In this document: positions 5,736-13,636 of the stretch, piece after piece | How positions within the stretch are numbered: the first letter of the stretch is position 1 | How the letters are laid out: every line of letters begins with the position of its first letter | Notes under the pieces: model-generated | Told to the model about the DNA's origin: nothing | Databases searched by the model: none | What the model saw: the letters and a program-made list of their open reading frames with translations, nothing else | Made by a program: the position numbers and the translations under genes | From: an uncultured Candidatus Saccharibacteria bacterium | GTDB lineage: Bacteria > Patescibacteriota > Saccharimonadia > Saccharimonadales > Saccharimonadaceae | DNA length: 28,627 nt | Assembly: GCA_938033875.1 (NCBI GenBank) | Contig: CALHKG010000002.1 | Span: 1-28,627 of the forward strand | Reading direction: 5' to 3'

Positions 5736-6758
5736 TTAATCACCAGAAGTATTATTAACCCCAACAAATCTCATTGAAAATCGGCTATGTGTGGATGATC
5801 CTCCATAATCACGGCTCTCAGAACAGTGCGCCCGTACATCAATAACATCACCTTTCTTAAGAAGCACGTCAAATGTATGAGATAAACGCATTAAAGTCAA
5901 GCCGTTGCCGCTACCAGCAACGCGTGTCATTTCTTCTAATATTACGCCGTTTTTATAAACCATAGCGGTGGCGGTTGCTGACCCATTATAGCCAGCTGAC
6001 GTTACGGCTGCTTTAGCAGAGATTGTATAAACACCGCCTACTGGCACGGTAGCTTGATGAGTACTTTTATTAAACATTTTGGCAGTGTCATACTCTACCG
6101 CATTATAATTAACTATTGATACACCCCCACCCGCCAGAGCGTCCCATTTTGAGGTAGTAGCGGCAAACATTGGCATTGTCGCAAAGTCTATATTATGCGG
6201 CATAAACTTGCCGTGATTGATGGCAATCATCTCATCTGTAATTGTAGTTGTGGAAGATTCGGTTGTAATATTAGCAATGACCGCAATAACAGCTTGCGAT
6301 CCAGTAGCGCCGTCTTGAGTCACAGCCTGCCTAATCTGAGATTCAGTTGGTGCCACTGGTGTCGCAGAGGTAGAACCATAAACAACGATTAAACCGCATG
6401 ACGACGGTGAGCCTGTAGTATTAGTATCTGTAGAATTCAGTGCAATGTTGTCGGAATAAGCTACTACACTTGCAATGCGTTTGTTAGAGCTTGGTGCAGT
6501 AATTCTAATAACCTGCTGTCCGACAATATCAAGCGCGATCAAAAAGCCACTCGGTAATTTGCCCAGCACGACATCTGGGTTATCGGTTGTTCCCCCCACC
6601 AGCACATTCATGTCGGCGACAGTGTTTCTAATAACTCCACGTCCCGAAAACAGCCCGTCAGAGTGCTGCTGTGCCCACATGTTCGCTTCATACACACTAC
6701 CCCGACCGTTCGGACGAGAACGTAGTCTAACAATTTTTCCTGGATTGGTAAAAGCCAT
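5736..6758 (-). CDS. Receptor-binding / tail-tip protein (active version)
   Basis: 340 aa. Residues 1-195 form a tail-attachment region (VYEANMWAQQHSDGLFSGRG ... DEMIAINHGKFMPHNIDFATM). Residues 205-335 look like a C1q/TNF-like jelly-roll head (YDTAKMFNKSTHQATVPVGGVYTISAKAAV; LSHTFDVLLKKGDVIDV). Such heads bind cell-surface receptors. It has a good GAGGAG ribosome site and its own late promoter (copy B). The gene converges on the silent cassette, which carries a different head behind the same hinge motif. Confidence 0.8.
   Translation of the reverse strand: MAFTNPGKIVRLRSRPNGRGSVYEANMWAQQHSDGLFSGRGVIRNTVADMNVLVGGTTDNPDVVLGKLPSGFLIALDIVGQQVIRITAPSSNKRIASVVAYSDNIALNSTDTNTTGSPSSCGLIVVYGSTSATPVAPTESQIRQAVTQDGATGSQAVIAVIANITTESSTTTITDEMIAINHGKFMPHNIDFATMPMFAATTSKWDALAGGGVSIVNYNAVEYDTAKMFNKSTHQATVPVGGVYTISAKAAVTSAGYNGSATATAMVYKNGVILEEMTRVAGSGNGLTLMRLSHTFDVLLKKGDVIDVRAHCSESRDYGGSSTHSRFSMRFVGVNNTSGD
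6174..6200 (-). repeat. Inverted repeat arm of the tail-tip cassette (right)
   Basis: Partner of 5356-5382. It lies in the receptor-binding protein gene at the junction between its N-terminal attachment region (residues 1-195) and its C-terminal head (196-340). Inversion between the arms would exchange the heads in frame. Confidence 0.6.
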
Positions 6759-6768
6759 AATTCTCCTC

Positions 6769-6832
6769 TTAATTGAATTACCGCAATTTACCGCAAGCGT
6801 GGCGTGATTATTTATCTGTGGTTATTATATCA
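6769..6832 (-). promoter_or_regulatory. Late promoter element, copy B (before receptor-binding gene)
   Basis: Extended -10 TGATATAAT (6824-6832), box ACGCCACGCTTGCGG (6791-6805), then TAAATTGCGGTAATTCAATT. The second half of the hairpin seen in copies A, C and D is absent and is replaced by a normal AAGAGGAG ribosome site before the ATG. Confidence 0.65.
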
Positions 6833-6837
6833 TTATT

Positions 6838-7230
6838 TTATACTTTAGTAAATTTCCCTCGCGTTGAGCCTGTAGCAATGACGCGAATATAGAAATCGAC
6901 CTCCACAGCTGGTGCAACAATTCCAAGCATCACCGCCGCTTCGCCATCAGCTTGAGGCAATTGATAAAAAGTCATTTTGGGAAATTGTGTTGAAAAATCA
7001 GCGTTGGCTGACACTTGTGGAAATAAATCTACAAACAGAGGACCGTCTTTTGGCTTAATATCTGGAATAAATTTAATCACCACGTCAATTATAGTATTCC
7101 CGCCACCGCGAACATGAAATACCTGTGAAACCTGCAGAATAAAGTCGACCAACGAAGCTGCGACCGGGTATATAACTTTCCTGGCAGCATTTTCATTTTC
7201 AAGTGCTCTAATCCTTGATTCTACATTCAT
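6838..7230 (-). CDS. Minor tail/baseplate protein 3
   Basis: 130 aa. It starts with a short charged helix (SRIRALENENAARKV) that resembles the N-termini of the next two upstream genes, then a beta-rich body. Probably a tail-tip or baseplate component between Tal and the receptor-binding protein. Exact family not recognised. Confidence 0.65.
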   Translation of the reverse strand: MNVESRIRALENENAARKVIYPVAASLVDFILQVSQVFHVRGGGNTIIDVVIKFIPDIKPKDGPLFVDLFPQVSANADFSTQFPKMTFYQLPQADGEAAVMLGIVAPAVEVDFYIRVIATGSTRGKFTKV

Positions 7231-7235
7231 ACCAC

Positions 7236-7631
7236 TTATGCTCCTATATTTTTCAACGTTAAATCACCATCAAGCATCGAATGAACAACAACATCATACG
7301 TAGTCGGTTGCCACGGATCAAGTCCATACCGATAAATTACCCACTGAGCACCATGAGCATAATTTGTGCGCCTTACACGAGAGACCGAGCCTGAACTAGC
7401 CTTCAGCTCCAACTGAGCGATTGTAGGAATTCTTTTTTTAGTAGTTAATGTCACTAAAACCCTTTCAGTGCTATTAGTAGGAACACTCCAATAGCCGGAT
7501 AGTGTATTTGGTATAGTCGTTATTTTTGCACTGCGAGAGTATAGTGGAATTTTAGTCGCCGCTTGATAAAAGCCTTGCTTAAGAGCCTTCGATTCGCGCT
7601 CCAGCTTATCTAACCACTTTTCAAGATTCAT
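7236..7631 (-). CDS. Minor tail/baseplate protein 2
   Basis: 131 aa. N-terminal helix WLDKLERESKALKQG, then a beta-rich domain with Trp/Tyr-rich strands (QWVIYRYGLDPWQP). The ATG overlaps the stop of the upstream gene (ATGA), so the two are translationally coupled. Tail-tip role inferred from position. Confidence 0.65.
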   Translation of the reverse strand: MNLEKWLDKLERESKALKQGFYQAATKIPLYSRSAKITTIPNTLSGYWSVPTNSTERVLVTLTTKKRIPTIAQLELKASSGSVSRVRRTNYAHGAQWVIYRYGLDPWQPTTYDVVVHSMLDGDLTLKNIGA

Positions 7632-8101
7632 TGAATTCTCCTCATCGACAAAGTTCCAGCGACAGGCGATATCGCCTGCACAGTTAAGTCACAGTGGGCG
7701 CCATCGTGGTCTGGAATCCACCACGCAGATGCATCTATACTTATCGCGAATTTAACATAATCTTCACCAATCTCTTTAACCTGTAACCACCAACCATATT
7801 CTTCATCGGCGTTTGGATCTCTACCTGTCACACCTGAATATGTATGAGGATTTTGATTATGATCGTATGACAGCTGCACCAGAGGCGGTTTTTTGACTCC
7901 GTCAGTTCGACGAAAAATGATTTCCCACTCCGCCACGGCTGTTTTGTCCGGCGCCAGGTATTGACTAATAAAACCGCTCCAAACAGCGGTCGGTAAACTG
8001 CCCTGCGTTAGCTGTCCATAATTTAATGGTGCAGCGACTTTCTGGGACCGCTGCTCACTCTCGATTGACATTAGTCGACGCGTCGTGTTGTCGTTAAACA
8101 T
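7628..8101 (-). CDS. Minor tail/baseplate protein 1
   Basis: 157 aa from the ATG at 8101, which overlaps the Tal stop (TGATG). N-terminal helix RRLMSIESEQRSQKVAAPL, then a beta-sandwich-like body rich in Trp (EYGWWLQVKEIGEDYVKFAI). Its Shine-Dalgarno GGAGAG uses the last two bases of the 15-bp box copy E. Probable tail-tip decoration or baseplate protein. Confidence 0.65.
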   Translation of the reverse strand: MFNDNTTRRLMSIESEQRSQKVAAPLNYGQLTQGSLPTAVWSGFISQYLAPDKTAVAEWEIIFRRTDGVKKPPLVQLSYDHNQNPHTYSGVTGRDPNADEEYGWWLQVKEIGEDYVKFAISIDASAWWIPDHDGAHCDLTVQAISPVAGTLSMRRIQ

Positions 8102-9300
8102 CAATCAACTCTCCGCAAGCGTGGCGTCACAGTGGCAACACCTTGATTATCCCAACTCGTTTCCATGGCAATTATCCGCATCCAACCGCTGAAGTCGCTG
8201 CCATCGTCGTTCTCTTCCTGAAATCGAAACTCATCGCCAAGCGCCAACCCGTTATTTTCGTTAGCCGAATCGCCCCAAACGATAGGTCGCCCTACCAACT
8301 TTATCTGCGGGACCAACGAATCAAAGCTGCGCTGTGCTAAAGATTTTTGAGCATATTCTGCAACTGCCGCTTGAGATTTGAGGTTTGATTGCGTTTCATA
8401 AACTCGCCAATAGCAATTATCCTGAACAGCTGCGTGATTGCTAGCACTGGCAAGCTCAGCCGTATCCTCACCAGTTTCAGGATTACCAACCTGTCCATTA
8501 CCAGCCACCAGTACATCACTAGCATAATCAGCAGACTCTTCGACTACATAACCACTCGCCCATAATTTATAGACTCCATCGCTCGGATATCTTATGATGA
8601 TATTTTTGCGGCTGCCACGCGGCTTGAGAATATCAATGATCTGCTCATTATGATTGTCTGGATTGACACGAAAAACCACGTCAAATTTTCCAGTCCCTGT
8701 TTCATTATTCATTGCGTCGCACAGCGCCTTACTAACCGTCTGAAAATCATTATACTCAACGGTTTTCAACCTAAGCTCATTAACAATGCCAAATTTCCAC
8801 CTGATATTCTCGCCAGCATTTTTCGCTCGTGTGATAAACTCGCTAATCAAGCTTTGAACAAAGATATGTCCAGGTGTGTTTGAAAAGGTGCGGTGAGGTG
8901 ACTGCGTGTTATTCTTGTCACACACCAAATCGCCGCTTAGCCTTGCAAAGTGCTCAAAGAACTTTAAGTCTAGCTGCTGATCAGACCCGTATCCGCTACG
9001 CGCCGGTCTAGTCGCCAAAAATCCAGAAAAGCGAGGTAATCCGTCAACTAAAAATACCACGTGAGTTTTACCGACACGTAGCAATGATTCTGGGTTGTCA
9101 TCTAGCCGTATTTTGGCGTGTTTCTTAAACTTGGACCAGCTGATACTAAAAGTAAACTGATCAGCTGTTGCTGAATCTGACTCACTTTTCAACGATTCGC
9201 TCAGTGCTCGATTTTGAGCAAACTTATTGAAGTCGCCAATTAGCGTATCGCCAACATATAGCAATAGCTTGTGTTTTTTATCTGAATTAGCCAATGACAT
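8101..9300 (-). CDS. Tail hub / Tal-like baseplate protein
   Basis: 399 aa. The start at 9300 has GGAG 7 nt upstream and overlaps the Dit gene by 14 bp; a longer reading into Dit is not supported. Features such as FTFSISWSKFKKHAKIRL, HTFSNTPG-like and GYVVEESADYASDVLVAGNG with a C-terminal VTPRLRRVD are like the gp37-type baseplate hub proteins of siphophages. It lies immediately after Dit, as Tal normally does. It forms the tail tip beneath the Dit hexamer. Confidence 0.8.
   Translation of the reverse strand: MSLANSDKKHKLLLYVGDTLIGDFNKFAQNRALSESLKSESDSATADQFTFSISWSKFKKHAKIRLDDNPESLLRVGKTHVVFLVDGLPRFSGFLATRPARSGYGSDQQLDLKFFEHFARLSGDLVCDKNNTQSPHRTFSNTPGHIFVQSLISEFITRAKNAGENIRWKFGIVNELRLKTVEYNDFQTVSKALCDAMNNETGTGKFDVVFRVNPDNHNEQIIDILKPRGSRKNIIIRYPSDGVYKLWASGYVVEESADYASDVLVAGNGQVGNPETGEDTAELASASNHAAVQDNCYWRVYETQSNLKSQAAVAEYAQKSLAQRSFDSLVPQIKLVGRPIVWGDSANENNGLALGDEFRFQEENDDGSDFSGWMRIIAMETSWDNQGVATVTPRLRRVD
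8113..8127 (-). promoter_or_regulatory. 15-bp box, copy E, inside the Tal gene
   Basis: A perfect ACGCCACGCTTGCGG match to copies B, C and D, here encoding TPRLR near the end of the Tal protein and lying just before the next start codon. There is no adjacent -10 as in the other copies. Confidence 0.5.
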
Positions 9301-10180
9301 TATTCCACTCCAGCTCTGATGTTGTGACTTCACCACTTTCCACATCAAATCCAATTAAATTATTTCCCGGAGTAATTAATAGCTGACCAATGACATTCCT
9401 TGAAACGATAGCACCGTTTAGTCGCGCCTCACCGGTCGAAAAATCAACAACAAGCGTCTGAGTTGATGATATGCTGCCATGGTAAGTTGCCGATGTGTCT
9501 GTCGTATTATTCTGAATTGATGGATTGACAGCAGGACCTCGTAAAACCCAAACAGGATAAACCTTAACTGTCGAAGAAACAAATACACTGCTTAGTCCAC
9601 CGCTTGCGCCAGCCCAGACCTCGCCAACTGTATCAAATACTTGCCCTTTGCTATCCCAAACCTCACCACCAGTTGCGGCTGAGACACGACCCAGCTTTAC
9701 ATTGTTCGAATACACCTCATGATTACTACCGTCTTCGGAATATTCGAACAAGACTGAGTTGCCTACTTTGAATTCGGTTGAAAATGTCGTATTGCCTTCA
9801 TCTGCTGGCACAGGCAAATCTAAGCTGCTACTCCGCCAAGCCCCTTTAATAGCAAATAGCTGACCGTCTCGTCTTCCATAAACCAAGGTAAACGTATGAT
9901 TGGCGGCAAAAAAGCTACTAATCATACTGTACAGTTTCCAGAAGCCACTCTCTTTAGGCAAGATCAGCCCATTGATTGATTGATTGTAGGTAGACAGTCG
10001 CTGACGAATCATTTCGCCGCCATCTGTATCGGTGTAGTCTATGTCTGAAGTATCGAGGTCTGGTCGTTGCAGTAAGCTATTGTCGGCGCTCAGCCTTACT
10101 TCAGAACCGGTAAGATCAAGCCGCTCGCCATCATCTCTTACTACTGCCACCAAGCTAAATTTACCACGTAAAGTTATCAT
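9287..10180 (-). CDS. Distal tail protein (Dit)
   Basis: 297 aa. The C-terminal half carries a typical Sipho_tail signature (LVVDFSTGEARLNGAIVSRN, then LLITPGNNLIGFD). The N-terminal half is the beta-rich belt domain. It starts 4 bp inside the end of the tape-measure gene. Dit rings join the tail tube to the hub and carry the receptor-binding apparatus. Confidence 0.88.
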   Translation of the reverse strand: MITLRGKFSLVAVVRDDGERLDLTGSEVRLSADNSLLQRPDLDTSDIDYTDTDGGEMIRQRLSTYNQSINGLILPKESGFWKLYSMISSFFAANHTFTLVYGRRDGQLFAIKGAWRSSSLDLPVPADEGNTTFSTEFKVGNSVLFEYSEDGSNHEVYSNNVKLGRVSAATGGEVWDSKGQVFDTVGEVWAGASGGLSSVFVSSTVKVYPVWVLRGPAVNPSIQNNTTDTSATYHGSISSTQTLVVDFSTGEARLNGAIVSRNVIGQLLITPGNNLIGFDVESGEVTTSELEWNNVIG

Positions 10181-12534
10181 CCCATCACCCTCCCTTTTTG
10201 CAAGGCGATTATTTTACTAATTTCGTCAGCAAGCTCTTTTGGATCACGATTATAGCCGTTGATGTTAATAGTCTGATATAGCGTATTGCCAGCGCTGCCA
10301 GTCGTGTTTATGTCATTCAGCTTGTCGTAGCCAATCTTGCGTGCAGATGACGCCTTAATAACATACTCGCCGTTTGAGAGTAGCATTGGAATTGAATCGC
10401 TAGTTGGACCACCAGGACCGAATACTGGACCACCCTTAGCGCGCTTGCCCAGCTTAAAGCCGGATAAATTGACTGGGTTAGCCTTTACGCCAACCGCCTT
10501 TAGAGCGTTGCCGATACCAGGAATATTGATGATATTATTAATCACTTTATTCAGCGAATCTTGCAGTAAATCAATCATGCCGTCTAACAATCCAGCAGTA
10601 AAGTTGCGCGTGATGCCGTAGCCAGTACCGTACCAGTCCTGTCCACCAACAGAACTAATCAAGTTAGCGATAGAGTTGATGATTTTAGATATTCCATTCG
10701 ATATAGAATCCACCACCCGCGATATAGCATTACCAGCACTCTCAATTACGCCGCCGATTGAATTGAATACGTCAGTCAGACCGCCGGCTACTGCGTTTGT
10801 AAGCGGGATAACAGCTTCATTGGTTAGTCTGATTATAGTGGTAGTAACCGCACCCAGCACGACCAAAAACGTGCCCACCAAAAAGGCTGCCAGCGGGATT
10901 ACTACCATATTCAGAAAATCTCTCAGCCCTGGCGATACGATACCCAAAGCTCCGCCAATCAACAGGATTGCGGCTGCCACACCGGCAGCGGCTGCAGTGA
11001 ATGACAGCACACCCACCAGCACATCCGGTGATGCCAAAGCCTTAAAGAATCCAGCAACAGTCTCGCCTGCACCTTTGAAGAATTCTTTTACCGGCTGCCA
11101 AGCACCCTGTATGGCACCACCAGCCAAAGTCCCCATCTCCTTAAAGAAGTTAGCCATGCTTTTACCAAAAGTGAACTCCTTAGGCGATTTTTTTACCGCA
11201 GACGACAACTTATCTACGCCACCAGCCACAGTGTCAGCAGATGTGCCGACTGCGCTGCCTGCGCCCTCCATTGTTTTCGTCACAGCATCAACTGAACCTT
11301 TAGCAGCCTTCAGATCTTTGAATTTACCTATCAATGTTTGAGCACCACCAATAACGCCAGTAAAAATACCCTTACCTAGCTTTGCCCACGGCTTTAGCGT
11401 ATCAAGCGCAGAACGTGCACCGCCTGTAGCTATCTGCAAAGCCTTGAATCCAACAGCTAACTTTACAATATTGGCGATTAACTCTGGATTGTTTTTAGCA
11501 AAGTCAAATAGCTTGCGAATAGTATCCACAGCGTCTTTTAATCCCTGAGCTAATTCTGGCGATTGCTTTTTAATCTCCTCAAAAACAGTCTTCAGCATGC
11601 TTTTTATGACCGGTGCCAAATTCTGTAAGAATTGCTTTGCGCTGGCTAGGAATATATTAAACGACTCTTCAAAATTACCGTTTGGATCAGCCAGTGACGT
11701 CAGCATATTATCAAAAGCAGCTTTAGCAGCATTAAAACTACCGCTAATTGTCGATGACGCTTCCTTAGCTGAAGTGCCAGTAATATCAAGCTTAGTTTGA
11801 ATATTATGTATAGCCTCGATAACCTTATCAAACGGGATACTGCTGACGTTTTTAGCTGTCGCCTTAAACGTCTTACCCATCACACCACTATCGTTGATAA
11901 GGCGCGCCATCTCACTTGCAGTACCACCATAACCCAGCTTCAAGTTGTCGAGCATGGTATAGTTGTTCTTTGCAAATCCCTGATATGCGTACTGAATTGA
12001 TTCCATCGACGTACCCATTTTATTTGCATTGTCAGCCATGTCAGTGATAGCCATATCTGCTATCTTCGTGGCTTTAGCGGTATCACCCTTTAATCCCTGT
12101 AATAGCGACGCGGAAAAACTCGTAACAGTATCCATATACTGATTAGCTGATAACTGAGCTGTTTTGTATGCGTTCTTTGCGTATTGGACCACCTCACCCG
12201 AATTCTTCTTGAAGAGTGTTTCCACGCCACCAACAAGCTGCTCATACTCAGCGAACTGCTTAACAGCATATGTAGCAATACCCCCCAATCCAACCATCGC
12301 GCCAGCTGCTAGTGACTTAAATTTAGAGAACGCTTCATCAGACCGTTTGCCAAACTCTGAAAACGCCTCACCAAAAGCCGCTTTAGATGACGCTAAAAAA
12401 CTGCTCTTAAATTTAGAGCCAAAGTTATTACTGGCACCATCACCAGCGTCACCAAGTGCTTTCTTGACGTCGTTAGAAACCCCTTTGAGAGAGGGCTTTA
12501 TCTGAATCCATGCTGTACCGATCGAAGTTGCCAT
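10177..12534 (-). CDS. Tape measure protein
   Basis: 785 aa, by far the longest gene in the tail region. It opens MATSIGTAWIQIKPSLKGV, has long helical stretches, a hydrophobic block at roughly residues 505-575 (VGVLSFTAAAAGVAAAILLI and beyond), and the common tape-measure C-terminal motif GGPVFGPGGPTSDSIPMLLS. Length predicts a tail of roughly 115-120 nm by the usual 1.5 A per residue rule. The ATG directly follows the hairpin and T run of late promoter element C with no ribosome-binding site. Confidence 0.93.
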   Translation of the reverse strand: MATSIGTAWIQIKPSLKGVSNDVKKALGDAGDGASNNFGSKFKSSFLASSKAAFGEAFSEFGKRSDEAFSKFKSLAAGAMVGLGGIATYAVKQFAEYEQLVGGVETLFKKNSGEVVQYAKNAYKTAQLSANQYMDTVTSFSASLLQGLKGDTAKATKIADMAITDMADNANKMGTSMESIQYAYQGFAKNNYTMLDNLKLGYGGTASEMARLINDSGVMGKTFKATAKNVSSIPFDKVIEAIHNIQTKLDITGTSAKEASSTISGSFNAAKAAFDNMLTSLADPNGNFEESFNIFLASAKQFLQNLAPVIKSMLKTVFEEIKKQSPELAQGLKDAVDTIRKLFDFAKNNPELIANIVKLAVGFKALQIATGGARSALDTLKPWAKLGKGIFTGVIGGAQTLIGKFKDLKAAKGSVDAVTKTMEGAGSAVGTSADTVAGGVDKLSSAVKKSPKEFTFGKSMANFFKEMGTLAGGAIQGAWQPVKEFFKGAGETVAGFFKALASPDVLVGVLSFTAAAAGVAAAILLIGGALGIVSPGLRDFLNMVVIPLAAFLVGTFLVVLGAVTTTIIRLTNEAVIPLTNAVAGGLTDVFNSIGGVIESAGNAISRVVDSISNGISKIINSIANLISSVGGQDWYGTGYGITRNFTAGLLDGMIDLLQDSLNKVINNIINIPGIGNALKAVGVKANPVNLSGFKLGKRAKGGPVFGPGGPTSDSIPMLLSNGEYVIKASSARKIGYDKLNDINTTGSAGNTLYQTININGYNRDPKELADEISKIIALQKGRVMG

Positions 12535-12608
12535 AAAAAATGCGAATAAATAGTTTTATTTATCCGCATTTGCCGCAAGCGTGGCGTTGTAATGATTATA
12601 TTATATCA
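12535..12608 (-). promoter_or_regulatory. Late promoter element, copy C (before tape measure)
   Basis: TGATATAATATAAT (12595-12608; its TGA is the stop of the upstream gene), box ACGCCACGCTTGCGG (12573-12587), hairpin AAATGCGGATAAATA / TATTTATTCGCATTT, T run, ATG. Nearly identical to copy D over more than 70 bp. Confidence 0.75.
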
Positions 12609-12890
12609 TATGCTGAGGTTTTTGACAAAAGATCCTAGCCAGCCTGGCTTAGTCTTCAACGCGCCAGCAGTCCGCTTGTCAGCAGCCTTAATCATCACTC
12701 GTTGACGAAATGCCGTCGGCTCTGTCATAAGCTCGAAGTTGCCCTCAAAACCAAACTCCACTACAAATTGCGCTCTCACTGTATCCAGAATACGATTCAT
12801 ATTCTGGATCTGGATCTGTGCTATGCCTGGATTGTTGCGAAGTATGTCCGCGCCACCAGATTTATCAAGAATAAAATCTACATTTGACAT
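12606..12890 (-). CDS. Small protein upstream of tape measure
   Basis: 94 aa, no recognised family (FILDKSGGADILRN ... FVVEFGFEGNFELMTEP). Position between tail chaperones and tape measure suggests a tail or neck component. There is no Shine-Dalgarno; an extended -10 (TGATATTAT) ends 6 nt before the ATG, so the mRNA is probably leaderless. It is divergent from the plus-strand HsdR-N-like gene. Confidence 0.6.
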   Translation of the reverse strand: MSNVDFILDKSGGADILRNNPGIAQIQIQNMNRILDTVRAQFVVEFGFEGNFELMTEPTAFRQRVMIKAADKRTAGALKTKPGWLGSFVKNLSI

Positions 12891-12919
12891 ATCTACATAA
12901 TATCACATAGTATATTATT

Positions 12920-12948
12920 TTGCATTTTGAGTATACTATTGTTACAAT
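12920..12948 (+). promoter_or_regulatory. Promoter of the HsdR-N-like gene
   Basis: TTGCAT (12920-12925), 17 bp, TACAAT (12943-12948) on the plus strand, about 32 bp before the ATG at 12980. Confidence 0.65.
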
Positions 12949-12979
12949 AAATGCAAGTTTTAAGATAAAAGAGGATATT

Positions 12980-13636
12980 ATGTCTACAGAGTTTCAAGAG
13001 AAAGCTTGTGAAAAAGCATTACGCGAATATCGCAAAAAATATTTAACAAAAAAGGAAAACCTCAACGCTGATGAATCGACAGCGCGATTAATGGTTAATA
13101 GTTTACTCAGCGCCGTGCTAGGATACACGTTAATTGACGAGATAAAGACTGAGCACATGATACGCGGTACCTACGTTGACTATGTCGTACAATTAAACAA
13201 GAAGATTCATTTTATTGTTGAAGCCAAAGCAACTTCTATCGATCTAAATGAACGACACTTAAAACAAGCGGTTGACTATGCCTCAAACGAAGGCGTTGAC
13301 TGGGTCATTCTGACAAATGGTCGCTGTATTGAGTTGCACCGTGTCATTTTTGAGAAGCCGATTCGCTCGCAGCGTATCTTCGCATATGACCTGACAAATC
13401 TGTCAACAATCCGCACTGCTGCTAAGCACCTAGTCAACCTTACTAAGAAATCTGTATTAAAAGGCGATCTGGACAAGTACTGGAAGCGATTTGATGCATT
13501 GACCGAAGACAACATGAGAAAAGCTATCAAGTCACCTGATGTCGTTCGCAGTTTGCGCTTGTTCATTAAGAAAAAATCAACGATCAACTTCACCGACGCT
13601 GAAATTGCTAAGGCTCTTGATAAACTGATCAGCTAG
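12980..13636 (+). CDS. HsdR N-terminal-like (PD-(D/E)XK-type) protein
   Basis: 218 aa, on the opposite strand to the tail operon with its own promoter and a GAGG ribosome site (an in-frame extension to 12920 lacks one). It resembles the stand-alone N-terminal domain of type I restriction R subunits: RGTYVDYVVQ followed by HFIVEAKA gives the D...ExK nuclease signature, then LKQAVDYASNEGVDWVILTNG. The C-terminal ~70 residues are helical. No methylase or specificity gene is nearby. It could be a nuclease or a decoy acting in superinfection exclusion, host takeover or anti-restriction; this is inference. It ends tail to tail with the chaperone gene, the stop codons sharing CTAG. Confidence 0.75.
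   Translation: MSTEFQEKACEKALREYRKKYLTKKENLNADESTARLMVNSLLSAVLGYTLIDEIKTEHMIRGTYVDYVVQLNKKIHFIVEAKATSIDLNERHLKQAVDYASNEGVDWVILTNGRCIELHRVIFEKPIRSQRIFAYDLTNLSTIRTAAKHLVNLTKKSVLKGDLDKYWKRFDALTEDNMRKAIKSPDVVRSLRLFIKKKSTINFTDAEIAKALDKLIS

Noticed and set aside
5286..6805. Inversion between late elements A and B
   Set aside because: The two elements are direct repeats, so recombination between them would delete, not invert; the inverted arms are 5356-5382 and 6174-6200 instead.
10676..11341. 221-aa plus-strand frame
   Set aside because: Lies wholly antisense to the tape measure gene; low-complexity Ala/Pro/Thr composition is a shadow of that gene.
12980..13636. Complete type I restriction-modification system
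   Set aside because: Only an HsdR-N-like domain is present; no helicase motifs, HsdM or HsdS.
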